A stretch of DNA of 64,000 bases from contig JAGNKU010000002.1 of assembly GCA_017999985.1 (NCBI GenBank), positions 124,001 to 188,000 on the forward strand, read 5' to 3'. Positions 1 through 8,380 of this stretch are shown piece after piece. Numbering within the stretch: the first letter of the stretch is position 1; the number at the start of each line of letters is the position of its first letter. The notes beneath the pieces were generated by a model. It saw only the letters and a program-made list of their open reading frames with translations, ran no database searches and was not told where the DNA came from. The stretch is from Phycisphaerae bacterium. GTDB taxonomy: Bacteria; Planctomycetota; Phycisphaerae; UBA1845; Fen-1342. The translations under genes were made by a program, and so were the position numbers.

Positions 1-1608
1 GCGAAAACCCGTGCGGTCCGCGTATCCGAGCTGCTCGGCCAGGTCTTTCAACAACGGCTGCGTCGCGATGCCGATCCATGCCTTGCGCACTTCCCGGGGC
101 GAGTCCGGCTCCTCCTCCGGTTTCGGCTTGATCAGCGTCACCTGCTGCTCGCCTTGTCGCGTGAACTCGATCAGCAGGTAGTCCGGCAAAGGCTTGCGCG
201 CCATGATCTCCCCATACAGCTTGACGAGCGCTGCCAGATCCTTGACCGGCTGTCGATCGATCGCCTGCAGCACGTCGCCCGGCACGAGCGGCGGCTCGGC
301 GACCGCGGCCGGTCCGCCGGAGCGCGTGCTGGTGATCAGGACGCCGTCAGAGCTGTCAAGCCGACGATCGCGCGCCAGCTTGCGCGTGATGTCCATCGTG
401 GCCAGCCCCCAGCCGCGGAAGGCGGTTTCATCGCCGCGGTCTTTCTGCAGCCGCTCGGTGATGATGGTCGCGGTCGCGGCTGAGCCTGCGCGCTCGTACT
501 CGACGCGCAGCTCCGCGCCAACCGGCAGATCGGCGATGCGTTTCATGAGCGGCGGCACTTCCTCGAGGAAGCGCACGGTAATCGGCTCACCCTGGATCGC
601 CACGATCACGTCGCCGGCCTCGATGCCCGCGCGACCCGCGGGCCCCTCGCGGTCCACGGAATTGACCAGCACGCCCCGCGTCAGCCCGGTGCGCTGAATC
701 GCCTTGAAGCTCACGCCGATGTCGCTGCGGATGACCTCGCCGTCGCGGATGAGCGCGTCCACGACGGTGCGTACGAGGCGGCTGGGGATGGCGAAGCCCA
801 TCTGGTCGCCGCCCAGCTCGTTGACACCCACGACCTCGCCCTTGAGATTCACGAGCGGACCGCCGCTGTTGCCAGGCTGGATCGCGGCGTCGTGCTGGAT
901 CCAGTTCGTGAACACGCCCGTGCGCTGCCCGTAGTCGAGTTCCATCTCCTCCATTTCGTCGCCGCCGTACTCGCTGCTGAACACGCGGTCCGTGTTCGAG
1001 ACGATCCCGAGCGTAACGGAGCGCGACAGGGCGAACGGGGAGCCCATCGCCATGACGGTGTCGCCGATGGTCAGTTCCGCCGAATCGCCGAACTGGGCCA
1101 CGGGCAGGTTCGGCTCCGGCCCGAGGGACGCAACGTCGAGCTTCAGCACGGCCAGGTCGGTCAGCGGGTCCTCGCCGACGAGGTCCGCGCTGAGCTCGCG
1201 TTGGTCCGTGAGCGTGCACTTGAACTTGCGGCCCTTGTTGGTGACGTGCTGGTTCGTAACGACGTAGCCGTCGGGCGAGATGATCGTGCCGCTGCCGACG
1301 GAGGCGCCTTTCTGCTCCTTGCCGCCCCAGTAGTTGACGGTGACGACGTGGATGTTGACGAGCGCGGGGAAGACACGGTCCCGGGCGCGGGCGACGATCT
1401 GTTGGAGGTGCTCGCGCAGGCGCCCGGGTTCGTCCGTGCGCACCTGCGCCGGCTGGTCGCTGTGCAGGTGCGCGGGCTCCTCCGGACGCGCGGCCGGTTC
1501 AGCCGCACGTGGCGCGCACGCTCCGGCAGCAAGCCACAGCGTCAGGACCGCGCACAACGTCACGGCAGCACGCCCCGCGTGATAATTCCGTTCCCGGCAG
1601 ACTGACAT
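1..1608 (-). CDS. HtrA/DegP-type serine protease with PDZ domains (C-terminus cut by window edge)
   Basis: An envelope quality-control protease of the trypsin-like S1C family. The frame is open from ATG 1608 to the left edge (536 codons seen, no stop). The N-terminus has a hydrophobic export segment (about residues 14-31) ending at Cys31, so it could be a lipoprotein, but the lipobox is weak. The catalytic triad is visible: His121 in TNQHV, Asp151 in DLAVLKLD and Ser248 in QPGNSGGPL. Two PDZ domains follow (about 275-365 and 380-470). A third appears to start near residue 500 (AWIGIATQPL) and is cut by the window. Three PDZ domains would be more than the two of DegP. The next gene upstream on the same strand, an LD-carboxypeptidase, also fits an envelope role. 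The family call is firm; the substrate is unknown. Confidence 0.92.
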   Translation of the reverse strand, partial: MSVCRERNYHAGRAAVTLCAVLTLWLAAGACAPRAAEPAARPEEPAHLHSDQPAQVRTDEPGRLREHLQQIVARARDRVFPALVNIHVVTVNYWGGKEQKGASVGSGTIISPDGYVVTNQHVTNKGRKFKCTLTDQRELSADLVGEDPLTDLAVLKLDVASLGPEPNLPVAQFGDSAELTIGDTVMAMGSPFALSRSVTLGIVSNTDRVFSSEYGGDEMEEMELDYGQRTGVFTNWIQHDAAIQPGNSGGPLVNLKGEVVGVNELGGDQMGFAIPSRLVRTVVDALIRDGEVIRSDIGVSFKAIQRTGLTRGVLVNSVDREGPAGRAGIEAGDVIVAIQGEPITVRFLEEVPPLMKRIADLPVGAELRVEYERAGSAATATIITERLQKDRGDETAFRGWGLATMDITRKLARDRRLDSSDGVLITSTRSGGPAAVAEPPLVPGDVLQAIDRQPVKDLAALVKLYGEIMARKPLPDYLLIEFTRQGEQQVTLIKPKPEEEPDSPREVRKAWIGIATQPLLKDLAEQLGYADRTGFR

Positions 1609-1735
1609 AGGCTGGACCTCGCGCGGCAGACCCCGCGAAGGATGATCGTAGCACCACGCTGCGCCACTCGCCGCGCCGGCGCCAGGCCGCTTGATACCGG
1701 ATGCCGGCACCGGCGGCAAGCCGTGCGGCGCCACG

Positions 1736-2737
1736 TTAGCGCTGCGGCAACGACTCGATCGTCACCGCGCCGCGCTTCACGTCCAACTGCAGAGGCCGGT
1801 TCAGCGGCACCGGCGACATCGGCCAGACATGCCCGAACGACTTCGTAATGATCACTGGCAAGCGGCGTTGCGGGGGCAGGTGATACTTCAATAGCTCCAA
1901 TACCGCCGGCTGCGTGTCTTCGTGCAGATTGTGGAAGTCGCCGATGAGCACGCCCGCCGCCCGGTCGAACCAGCCGGCCAGCTTCATGGCGGCCAGGTGG
2001 CGGTCGATGCGGTACGGCGTCTCCTTCAGATCTTCGAGCATGAGCCACTTGCGGTCCGGTCGCAGCAGCCGTCCCAGCGGCCCCCCCACCACCGCAGCCA
2101 GCACGGCGAGGCAACCGCCGACCAGCCGTATACGCCCGGACTTGACGCGGCCGTTGACCACCGCGCCGTGCAGCGGCGCGAAGTACAGGTGCCTCGGGCG
2201 CTCCGGCGTCTGCCCCGCGAAGATCTCCGGCAGTGTCCGCCAGTATTCCGCCAACGCGTCGCGGGCCGCCTCCACCGGGCGGATGTTCGAGCCGAGCCAG
2301 TTCGGGCACAGCCAGTACAGCCCGCGTCCGCACTTGTAGCTCGCCACCCAGCCAACCAGCGTGGACATCTCGCTGAACCCGAGGGTCCACAACGGCGTGC
2401 GCCGACGGGTTAGGCGGCTGAGGTCCAGGTGCGGCAGGATGCGCGACAGGTACGCCCCACCGCTGGCGGCGACGATGGCCAGCGTCCGGGGGTCGTCGAT
2501 GGCGTTTTGGATATCGCGAATGCGCAGCGCATCGTCGGTGCGCCCACCGCGGCGCTCGTTCTCGATCGCCGCCATGATCTTCATGTTGCACGTCAGCCGC
2601 AGCGGCCGCGGCAGATGCTCGCGTGCGAACGCGACGTATTCCTGGACGGACATCTTGAAGCGCGCCGCATCGGGCGCGAGCGGGTTGGCGTGGGCGAGCA
2701 TGTGGACACGGTTGGGCGACGTCTGGCGATTCGACAT
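1736..2737 (-). CDS. LD-carboxypeptidase, peptidase family S66
   Basis: Members cleave the terminal D-alanine from murein tetrapeptides (LdcA) or hydrolyse related peptides such as microcin C (MccF). The family architecture is complete over 333 residues. The nucleophile Ser122 lies in LGFSEMS (GHSD in E. coli LdcA), Glu235 in LMLEDLKE and His303 in KSFGHV, matching the Ser-Glu-His triad of the family. The segment ASGGAYLSRILPHLD matches the usual GGYG..RLL..LD turn. ATG 2737 is chosen because GAGG sits just upstream (2744-2748); a GTG at 2743 is an alternative. No signal peptide is seen, so a cytoplasmic murein-recycling role is likeliest. The helix-like stretch near residues 205-220 matches the GG.L..L..L.GT region of the family and is not a membrane anchor. 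Confidence 0.88.
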   Translation of the reverse strand: MSNRQTSPNRVHMLAHANPLAPDAARFKMSVQEYVAFAREHLPRPLRLTCNMKIMAAIENERRGGRTDDALRIRDIQNAIDDPRTLAIVAASGGAYLSRILPHLDLSRLTRRRTPLWTLGFSEMSTLVGWVASYKCGRGLYWLCPNWLGSNIRPVEAARDALAEYWRTLPEIFAGQTPERPRHLYFAPLHGAVVNGRVKSGRIRLVGGCLAVLAAVVGGPLGRLLRPDRKWLMLEDLKETPYRIDRHLAAMKLAGWFDRAAGVLIGDFHNLHEDTQPAVLELLKYHLPPQRRLPVIITKSFGHVWPMSPVPLNRPLQLDVKRGAVTIESLPQR

Positions 2738-2880
2738 TGGCACCTCGCAGTTTCACTCGTTCGACCGACCAGAGGTCGATCCCCCAAGCAGGTCGGTCCC
2801 TCGCGACCGGGCGCTTGGCTTCCGGCTCCTAGACCGCTCAGGTGGACGGTTCCGCGCTGGCTGGCACTATAATCGAAACG

Positions 2881-3933
2881 ATGTTGAAGATCGGCCATCT
2901 CGAGTTCGACTTTCCCGTCGTGCAGGCGGCGCTGTCTGGGTACAGCGACGCGCCCATGCGCATGATCGCGCGGCAGATGGGCGCACCCTACGCCCTCCAC
3001 GAAGTCGTCCTCGACAAGTCCGTCGTCCAATCCCTGAAGGCCCGCGAGAAGCTGCTCGGCACGCTCGACCCCGCCGATCATCCGATCGCCGGACAGCTCA
3101 TGGGCGCCGAGCCGGGACTCTTCGCCGCGGCGGCCGCCGTGCTCGCCGAGCGCGGCTACGATGCCGTCGACATCAACTTCGGCTGCCCGGTGAAGAAGGT
3201 GCTCGGGCGCTGCCGCGGCGGATTCCTGCTCTCGACACCGGAGACGGCGATCGAGATTCTGCGGGCTGTTCGCGACGCCGTTCCGCCGCACGTGCCGGTG
3301 ACGCTGAAGATGCGCCGCGGGCTCGACGACTCGCCGGAGAGCGAACGCAACTTCTTCCGGATCTTCGATGCCGCGTTCGAGCTGGGGCTCGCCGCGATCA
3401 CCGTCCACGGCCGCACCGTCCGCCAACGCTACATGGGCGCCAGCGATTGGGGCTTCCTGGCACGCGTCAAACGCCACGCCGGCGACCGCACGATCCTCGG
3501 CAGCGGCGACCTCTACTCCGCCGAGGACATCCGCCGGATGCTGGAGCTGACCGGCGTCGATGGCGTCACGGTTGCCCGCGGCTGCATCGGTTACCCGTGG
3601 ATCTTTCGCGAAGCCCGCGCCGCGCTTGCCGGTGCCCCCCTGCCGGACGCGCCGTCCGTCCCCGAACAGGGTCAGGTTATCCGGGCCCATTTCGATCTGG
3701 CGGTCGCCGCCTATGGCCCGCGCATCGCCGTCAAGCTCATGCGCAAGTTCGGCATCAAGTACTCGGAAGCCCACGCCCATCCACGCGACGTCCGTGCCGC
3801 ATTCGTGCACGCCATGACGCCCGAGCAGTGGCTGGACGTGCTGGCGACATGGTACGATCCCGGCCGCGACTGGCCTCCCGGCCGGCGCAAAACCGGGCCC
3901 GGTGAACTGGTCGCGGCCGGGGCGATGCTGTAG
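2881..3933 (+). CDS. tRNA-dihydrouridine synthase (Dus family)
   Basis: An FMN-dependent enzyme that reduces uridine to 5,6-dihydrouridine in tRNA D-loops. The protein is 350 residues, a TIM barrel with a helical C-terminus. Cys102 in DINFGCPVKKV is the catalytic cysteine of the family. Other Dus hallmarks are SGYSDAPMR near the N-terminus, the K.R segment TLKMRRG, AITVHGRT and the FMN-phosphate site GVTVARGCIGYPW. The GAGSA stretch that usually follows the cysteine motif is replaced by GRCRGG, so this is a divergent subgroup. ATG 2881 is preferred over ATG 2842 because the family begins at the first beta strand. A TATAAT lies at 2868-2873, only 7 nt before the ATG, so the mRNA could be nearly leaderless. 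The gene is divergent from the S66 peptidase. Confidence 0.9.
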   Translation: MLKIGHLEFDFPVVQAALSGYSDAPMRMIARQMGAPYALHEVVLDKSVVQSLKAREKLLGTLDPADHPIAGQLMGAEPGLFAAAAAVLAERGYDAVDINFGCPVKKVLGRCRGGFLLSTPETAIEILRAVRDAVPPHVPVTLKMRRGLDDSPESERNFFRIFDAAFELGLAAITVHGRTVRQRYMGASDWGFLARVKRHAGDRTILGSGDLYSAEDIRRMLELTGVDGVTVARGCIGYPWIFREARAALAGAPLPDAPSVPEQGQVIRAHFDLAVAAYGPRIAVKLMRKFGIKYSEAHAHPRDVRAAFVHAMTPEQWLDVLATWYDPGRDWPPGRRKTGPGELVAAGAML

Positions 3934-4104
3934 CCTTCCGCAACTTTGATTAGCAAACTCCAGGCAGACGATGGCCGATCTGGCGGCTGGCCGGTTCTGT
4001 CTGCCAGCGGTGACGGTTATCGGTATTTGTCGGCCTGGCACGAGCCGGGCTGTGACCGCGACGGAGACGCAGCCGCGTTGTCATCCGAAGGAGTGGCTCG
4101 ACTC

Positions 4105-4986
4105 ATGGGTCTGTGTCGCACTGTTATCCTGACGGCGATTCCGGCGGCGCTCGGCGCACTCAATGGTGGCTGTGCCGCGCCGGCCCCTTTCCGGGTCATG
4201 TCGTTCAACATTCGCTACGGGACGGCGGACGACGGGCCCAACCGCTGGGAGGCGCGGCGTGAACTGGCCTTCCAGGCGATCCGCGATCAGCAGCCCGATG
4301 TACTGGGCCTGCAGGAGGTCCTCGCGCCGCAGGCGGCCGAGCTGCGCGAAGCCCTGCAGGATTACGGCTTCGTCGGCGTTGGGCGCGACGATGGCCGCGA
4401 GAAGGGCGAATTCGTCCCGATCTTCTATCGCAAGAGCAAGTTCACGCTGGTGGACTCCGGCCATTTCTGGTTCAGCGAAACGCCGGAAAGGCCGGGCAGC
4501 GTCGGGTGGGATGCTGCATTGCCACGGATGGCGACCTGGGTGCGGCTGCGGTTCAAGGAGGCGCTGTTCGCCGACCTGACGGTGGTCAATTTGCACCTCG
4601 ATCACGAGGGCGAAAAGGCGCGGGTCGAGTCGGCGAAGATGGTGAGCCGGCTGGTGGAATCGCTGGGCGGCAAGCCGGTCATCGTGTTGGGTGATTTCAA
4701 CTGCGCGCCGGGCTCGGCCCCCTACCAGGCGCTGCTGCGCGACTGCGGCTCGCCTGCGGCCCTCACTGACACGCAGCCCAACGACAAGGCGCCGGGCGTC
4801 GGCGGGACTTATCACGCCTTCACCGGCCAGCCGCGCGGCGGACGCATCGACTGGATTCTCATCAACCGGCGGTGCAAGGCGGTGGATGCGGACGTCGATC
4901 GGCGTAAGCACGACGGGCGGTACCCGTCGGACCATTTCCCGGTGACGGCGACGGTGCAATTGGCCGCGGGCGCGGCGGGCACCTGA
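4105..4986 (+). CDS. Endonuclease/exonuclease/phosphatase family lipoprotein
   Basis: A predicted lipoprotein of 293 residues: a hydrophobic signal ends in LNGGC with Cys23 as lipidation site. The mature part is a metal-dependent phosphodiesterase fold of the EEP superfamily. Active-site motifs in order are MSFNIRYG, GLQEVL (metal-binding Glu), VLGDFN and the closing SDHFPV (Asp-His). Extracytoplasmic EEP proteins may act on nucleic acids, sphingolipids or inositol phosphates, and the sequence does not say which. The start is set by GAAGGAG at 4087-4093 and by the lipobox; an upstream in-frame start at 3946 would bury the signal peptide. The gene stands alone between dus and tRNA-Glu. Confidence 0.87.
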   Translation: MGLCRTVILTAIPAALGALNGGCAAPAPFRVMSFNIRYGTADDGPNRWEARRELAFQAIRDQQPDVLGLQEVLAPQAAELREALQDYGFVGVGRDDGREKGEFVPIFYRKSKFTLVDSGHFWFSETPERPGSVGWDAALPRMATWVRLRFKEALFADLTVVNLHLDHEGEKARVESAKMVSRLVESLGGKPVIVLGDFNCAPGSAPYQALLRDCGSPAALTDTQPNDKAPGVGGTYHAFTGQPRGGRIDWILINRRCKAVDADVDRRKHDGRYPSDHFPVTATVQLAAGAAGT

Positions 4987-5023
4987 GTGCGTCCGGCGGT
5001 TGCCTCCCGGTCCGGGAGTCCGG

Positions 5024-5052
5024 TTGACGCGGGGTGGGTGCGACGCTAAGGT
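5024..5052 (+). promoter_or_regulatory. Predicted sigma-70-type promoter of tRNA-Glu
   Basis: TTGACG (5024-5029) and TAAGGT (5047-5052) are separated by exactly 17 nt. A transcript start near 5059 would leave a short 5' leader before the tRNA at 5086. The spacing and the position directly before a stable-RNA gene make this the best promoter candidate in the window; it is inferred from consensus only. Confidence 0.6.
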
Positions 5053-5085
5053 AATGTGCTCGGCTGTCAGAGCGGCCGAGCGCCG

Positions 5086-5158
5086 GCCCCCATCGTCTAG
5101 TGGCCTAGGATATCAGGTTCTCATCCTGGAGACCGGGGTTCGAGTCCCCGTGGGGGCG
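5086..5158 (+). tRNA. tRNA-Glu, anticodon CTC
   Basis: A 73-nt cloverleaf. The acceptor stem GCCCCCA pairs with TGGGGGC, with G as discriminator. The D-arm GTCTAGTGGCCTAGGA closely resembles E. coli tRNA-Glu. The anticodon loop is TTCTCAT, which puts CTC at positions 34-36, reading GAG codons. The T-arm is GGGGTTCGAGTCCCC. CCA is not encoded and must be added. GAG dominates over GAA in a genome this rich in GC, so a CTC isoacceptor makes sense. Confidence 0.97.
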
Positions 5159-5170
5159 CTTCGAACCAGA

Positions 5171-5199
5171 ACCCCCTGAGCGATCAGGGGGTTTTTCTT
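5171..5199 (+). terminator. Rho-independent terminator behind tRNA-Glu
   Basis: A perfect 9-bp stem ACCCCCTGA / TCAGGGGGT with a GCGA tetraloop (5171-5192) is followed by TTTTCTT. It lies 12 nt after the tRNA and is a classic intrinsic terminator. Confidence 0.9.
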
Positions 5200-5220
5200 G
5201 CGCGCGGTCGTTGCGTTACG

Positions 5221-5859
5221 ATGGTAGGTGGTCGAGTGAACGCAAATCGTGCGATCGAAGCACTGCGCCGGAGCTTCCTGCCGGGAGAACGTCTTCTCTG
5301 GACAGGTCGCCCTTCGCCCGGGTACAGGTGGCGCGGTGCCGACTGGCTAGCCGTCTGCATCGGGCTTGTGCTGATCGCGTTCGCCGTGCATTACTACCTC
5401 GGCGAAGACGGTGGGACGTTCGGGATGGCGATCGTCATCGCTTTTTGGGGCGTCATCCTGCTTGCGGCACCCCTGATTCACCGGTTTGAACGAAACTCGA
5501 TTCTGACGTACGCGCTGACCACCCAACGTGCGATTACCGTCACGCGAAGGCTGGTGGGGACGAGGGTTCGGACGATCCTGCTGCGCTTCCCCTGCCGGGT
5601 TGAGCTCGAATTACACCGCAATGGCACCGGCAGTGTCTACTTCGGCGATCGTGGCACGCGTCTCGGCACTGGAGCTGAGCTTGGCGTGCCCATGCATTTC
5701 CGCCACGTGGCGGATGCGAGGGTCGTCTATGAATTGATCATCCGGCACATGCCGTCGCCGTTGTGTGCTGGTTGCGGCTACAACCTGACCGGCAACGTCA
5801 GCGGGCGGTGTCCGGAGTGCGGCACGGCCATCCTGCCACCGGACACGAAGCCCGGCTGA
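5221..5859 (+). CDS. Membrane protein with PH-like domain and C-terminal zinc ribbon
   Basis: A 212-residue protein of unknown function. The N-terminal motif GERLLWTGRPSPG resembles the start of bacterial PH-like (YdbT/bPH2-type) membrane proteins. Two transmembrane helices follow at about 45-62 and 73-93, then a soluble beta-rich part starting at YALTTQRAI. The C-terminus (about 182-206) is a zinc ribbon with CAGC and CPEC pairs around YNLTGNVSGR. The same ribbon recurs in the next gene and is a Phycisphaerae hallmark in my knowledge. ATG 5221 is used; GTG 5239 with AGGTGG before it is equally possible. The stop codon lies inside the first of three hairpins (5852-5940). Confidence 0.75.
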   Translation: MVGGRVNANRAIEALRRSFLPGERLLWTGRPSPGYRWRGADWLAVCIGLVLIAFAVHYYLGEDGGTFGMAIVIAFWGVILLAAPLIHRFERNSILTYALTTQRAITVTRRLVGTRVRTILLRFPCRVELELHRNGTGSVYFGDRGTRLGTGAELGVPMHFRHVADARVVYELIIRHMPSPLCAGCGYNLTGNVSGRCPECGTAILPPDTKPG

Positions 5860-5940
5860 AGCCGGCTGTGGTACTATGCGTCCACCCTCTTCACCACCGG
5901 CTTGAAGCCGGTGGCAGACTCCGGTCGGCTGAAGCCGACC
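5852..5940. repeat. Three clustered palindromes sharing the core CGGCT(T)GAAGCCG
   Basis: Hairpin 1 is CCGGCT-GA-AGCCGG (5852-5865) and includes the stop codon of the gene before it. Hairpin 2 is a perfect 10-bp palindrome around one G, CCACCGGCTT-G-AAGCCGGTGG (5894-5914). Hairpin 3 is GGTCGGCT-GA-AGCCGACC (5923-5940). The shared core points to a REP-like dispersed element or a tandem terminator/mRNA-stability element rather than chance. There is no T tract. Confidence 0.7.
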
Positions 5941-5965
5941 CGACGACGCCGGGGATTCGCAGAGT

Positions 5966-6865
5966 ATGATGCGAAGCGATATGAGCGAACGCCCCTGGAT
6001 ACTTCCGCCGGCGGTGGTCGCGGGCATGGTCGCGGTGCTCGTGGTGTGTTTCGCCGTCGCCGAATGCACTGGCTTCTACTTGCGCACGCCGGATACGCGC
6101 GCGCTCGACCACTGGCTGTGGCAGGGGCTCTTTCTGTGGCCGTTTGTTGGTTTGGCGGCCGGTGGCATCATGCACGGGATCAGCGGCCGGCCGCCGCGTG
6201 AGGCGCGCTTGTGGCCGGTCATTGTCCCGCCGCTCCTGGCGGCCGTGTGGTTGGCGGCAGCGGAGGGCGGTGAGCAGTACCGACGATACGTGGAGGCTCG
6301 CGCCAGCGGCATCCCACGCTATTCGTTCTGGTGGGATATCGGCATTCCCCTCATTGGCGTCGCCATGCCGCTCGTGGCCTGGGGCATGATGTCGTTGCCG
6401 CTCTGGGCATTCTCACGCGCCTGGCGGCTGCCCATTACGCCGGGCAAGTGTCCGACGTGCGACTACGACCTGACCGGCAACACGTCCGGCGTGTGTCCCG
6501 AATGCGGCACGCGAATCGTGTCTGAACAGAGCATTCCCCATTGGTACTACAAGTCCCGGTTTGGCTGGCTTCCGGAGCTGGCCCAGTTCTCCGATGCGAG
6601 CGCCCGGTACGCAGCGTGCAAGTCCGCGGCGAAGGAGTGCAAGACGTGGAGCAGACTCGCACTGTTCGTCGCAGCGGTGCTGATAGTCTTTGAATCTGAG
6701 ACGTGGCTGCCCGCGGGTAGCGAAAGGTGCTGGACGCGGGTTCAACTCGCCGTGCTCGCCATGTCCGTACCCGTGCTGTGGCTGGAACGGCGTCGCATGC
6801 GCCGCGCCCTGCGACGTCAGCTCGCTGCGCGCGACGCACGTCCACCTGGTGCCGCGAAGCCGTAA
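5966..6865 (+). CDS. Multi-pass membrane protein with internal zinc ribbon
   Basis: A 299-residue protein of unknown function. About four hydrophobic segments in the first 155 residues (near 13-32, 50-70, 80-95 and 130-150) precede a zinc ribbon with CPTC and CPEC pairs around DYDLTGNTSGV (about 165-190). A C-terminal part with two more helices (about 230-275) follows. The ribbon is nearly the same as in the preceding gene, but the membrane parts are unrelated in sequence, so the ribbon is a shared module. ATG 5966 is used; ATG 5981 (MSERPW) is also possible. No catalytic motif is recognised. Confidence 0.75.
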   Translation: MMRSDMSERPWILPPAVVAGMVAVLVVCFAVAECTGFYLRTPDTRALDHWLWQGLFLWPFVGLAAGGIMHGISGRPPREARLWPVIVPPLLAAVWLAAAEGGEQYRRYVEARASGIPRYSFWWDIGIPLIGVAMPLVAWGMMSLPLWAFSRAWRLPITPGKCPTCDYDLTGNTSGVCPECGTRIVSEQSIPHWYYKSRFGWLPELAQFSDASARYAACKSAAKECKTWSRLALFVAAVLIVFESETWLPAGSERCWTRVQLAVLAMSVPVLWLERRRMRRALRRQLAARDARPPGAAKP

Positions 6866-6974
6866 GCGCCGTTGCGGGCTCACCTGGGTTCCTGTCCGCG
6901 CAAACAGCCCGGCGGCCGGGCGGGATTGCCGCGCCGGCCGCCGGATTCGTTCGATGCCACGTGCCATCAACCCC

Positions 6975-7283
6975 TTACGGGCATGGTGTGGCAGTTGTGT
7001 TGTAGATGCACCCGTCGCCCTGCTGGCAGTACGACATGCAGAACCTGTCATACGGGCCGGTGACGGAGATGTGGCTACCCACCTGGTAACCGCACGTGTT
7101 CACGATGTAGAGCCCACCATCCTCCCCTTCCAGCAGCACGCACTCCACGCCCTCGACGAGCGTGCCGCAGACCGTGATCGTCGGCAGCGGTGGTGGCGGG
7201 GCCGGCGGTTTCTTTTTGGGTGCCGCGACCACGAGACCGCTGCACAGCGCAGCGACACAGGCGAAACCGAGCAATGCTCTCAT
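6975..7283 (-). CDS. Small secreted cysteine-containing protein
   Basis: A 102-residue protein with a clear signal peptide (about residues 1-20, cleavage after VVA), a short Lys/Pro-rich linker (PKKKPPAPPPP) and an approximately 65-residue mature domain with six cysteines. The repeated VCGTLVEGVECVLLEGEDGG pattern suggests a small beta-barrel of the DUF5818 or OB type, but I cannot assign a family. The start is firm because AGGAGG stands just before ATG 7283. The cysteines may form disulfides outside the cytoplasm. Confidence 0.72.
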   Translation of the reverse strand: MRALLGFACVAALCSGLVVAAPKKKPPAPPPPLPTITVCGTLVEGVECVLLEGEDGGLYIVNTCGYQVGSHISVTGPYDRFCMSYCQQGDGCIYNTTATPCP

Positions 7284-7453
7284 GATGTGCCTCCTGCCCG
7301 AGCATGCATGGGGCCAGACCTGTGACGAGCGCCGGCCACGGCCCCGGATGGTGGCCGACGAGCGCGCATTCTAACCGGCCCTCTCCGTCGTGCAACGGGC
7401 AACCCCCGCGCCCCCACGGTGCCCTGCGCCACGGCCAACTCGGCGCACGCAAG

Positions 7454-7487
7454 AGGCCGACGACTGGATCAAACCAGTCGCCGGCCT
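7454..7487 (-). terminator. Hairpin downstream of PEP-CTERM gene, probable terminator
   Basis: AGGCCGACGACTGG / CCAGTCGCCGGCCT form a 14-bp stem with one mismatch and a 6-nt loop. It lies about 40 nt after the stop of the minus-strand PEP-CTERM gene. There is no T tract on either strand, so it may act as a 3'-end stabiliser rather than an intrinsic terminator. Confidence 0.5.
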
Positions 7488-7526
7488 GCGTGCCCCCTCT
7501 GCACGCGGCGTCGTGCCGGTAAATGC

Positions 7527-8264
7527 CTACCGGCGGCGAGCCAGCAACAGCACGCCCAGCAGCGTCAGCAGACTGCCGGGCTCCGGGATAATCAGGAAAT
7601 TCCCGGTGCCGCTCGCCAGGTCGTTCGCGCTCACCACGAACCCGTAGTTCGCCTGCATGTTGAACGCGGGAGAGGTGATCGCCTGCAGCGGCGCGGCGTC
7701 GTTACCGGCCGCGCTGCCGCCCGTCACCGCCAGGCCGGCGGTGAACAGGTCCGCAAACGGCGTCCCACTGTTGTAGAGCGTGTGATACACGGCCCCGCCG
7801 GGCACGGGCGCGGCCAGCCACGCACCATCGCCCAAGCTGTCCGTCAGCGTCAGCCCGACACTGGCCGTCGCCTGCGCGGGCGAAAGCGGCGCAAAGCTCA
7901 ACAGCCCTGAGCCGATCGTGAAGCTCGTATCCGCGGCGCCCGCGGTCACGGCGAAGCCCAGAGCCACGACCGGGTCACCGAAATACACGGCGTTGGCCGA
8001 AGTCAACGTTGCGATCGGTTCGCCCAAGTCGTTCTCGATCGTCACGGCCAGCGGCAGATGCCAGAAATAGCGGCCCGTGAGCGGATCGTACGTGAGCTCG
8101 CTGGCCGGCACGTCATAGGCGCCGCTGCCGAGCACACTGCTGGCCGCGATGGTGAAGGCCACGCCCGTGACGTCGGCCACCGCTGGTGCCGACAGCACCA
8201 GCGCGCCGACGAGAGCCACCAGGGCAAAGGGCGCTACCCGCGGCAATTTACTGCTAACCATCAT
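7527..8264 (-). CDS. PEP-CTERM sorting-domain protein
   Basis: A secreted protein of 245 residues. A signal peptide (about 1-31, ending APAVA) leads a beta-rich, Ala/Thr/Gly-rich body without a recognised domain. The C-terminus is a full PEP-CTERM tail: IIPEPGS, a hydrophobic helix LLTLLGVLLL and a basic end ARRR. In characterised systems such tails are recognised and cleaved by an exosortase during export to the surface or matrix. The start is ATG 8264 (second ATG at 8261), placed by AGGAGGAG just upstream. The neighbour at 8381-9130 is a paralogue with the same order of segments and a similar SAND.ASGT..F.IIPEPG junction. Confidence 0.85.
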   Translation of the reverse strand: MMVSSKLPRVAPFALVALVGALVLSAPAVADVTGVAFTIAASSVLGSGAYDVPASELTYDPLTGRYFWHLPLAVTIENDLGEPIATLTSANAVYFGDPVVALGFAVTAGAADTSFTIGSGLLSFAPLSPAQATASVGLTLTDSLGDGAWLAAPVPGGAVYHTLYNSGTPFADLFTAGLAVTGGSAAGNDAAPLQAITSPAFNMQANYGFVVSANDLASGTGNFLIIPEPGSLLTLLGVLLLARRR

Positions 8265-8380
8265 TCCTGCTCCTCCTCCAGCAAACACGCGTAATGCCGC
8301 GCCGGCCCCGGGCCCATACAATGTGCCGTACGACCACGGCGCGGCGAATCGCGATTCCCACTTCTTGTGCGTCGCTTACG

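Noticed and set aside
2361-2880. Plus-strand open frame over the S66 peptidase and the dus promoter region
   Set aside because: It is antisense to a gene with a complete Ser-Glu-His triad and shifts out of the dus frame; no motif is seen.
3946-4104. In-frame extension of the phosphatase-like lipoprotein to 3946
   Set aside because: It would hide the signal peptide and lipobox, and the Shine-Dalgarno supports ATG 4105.
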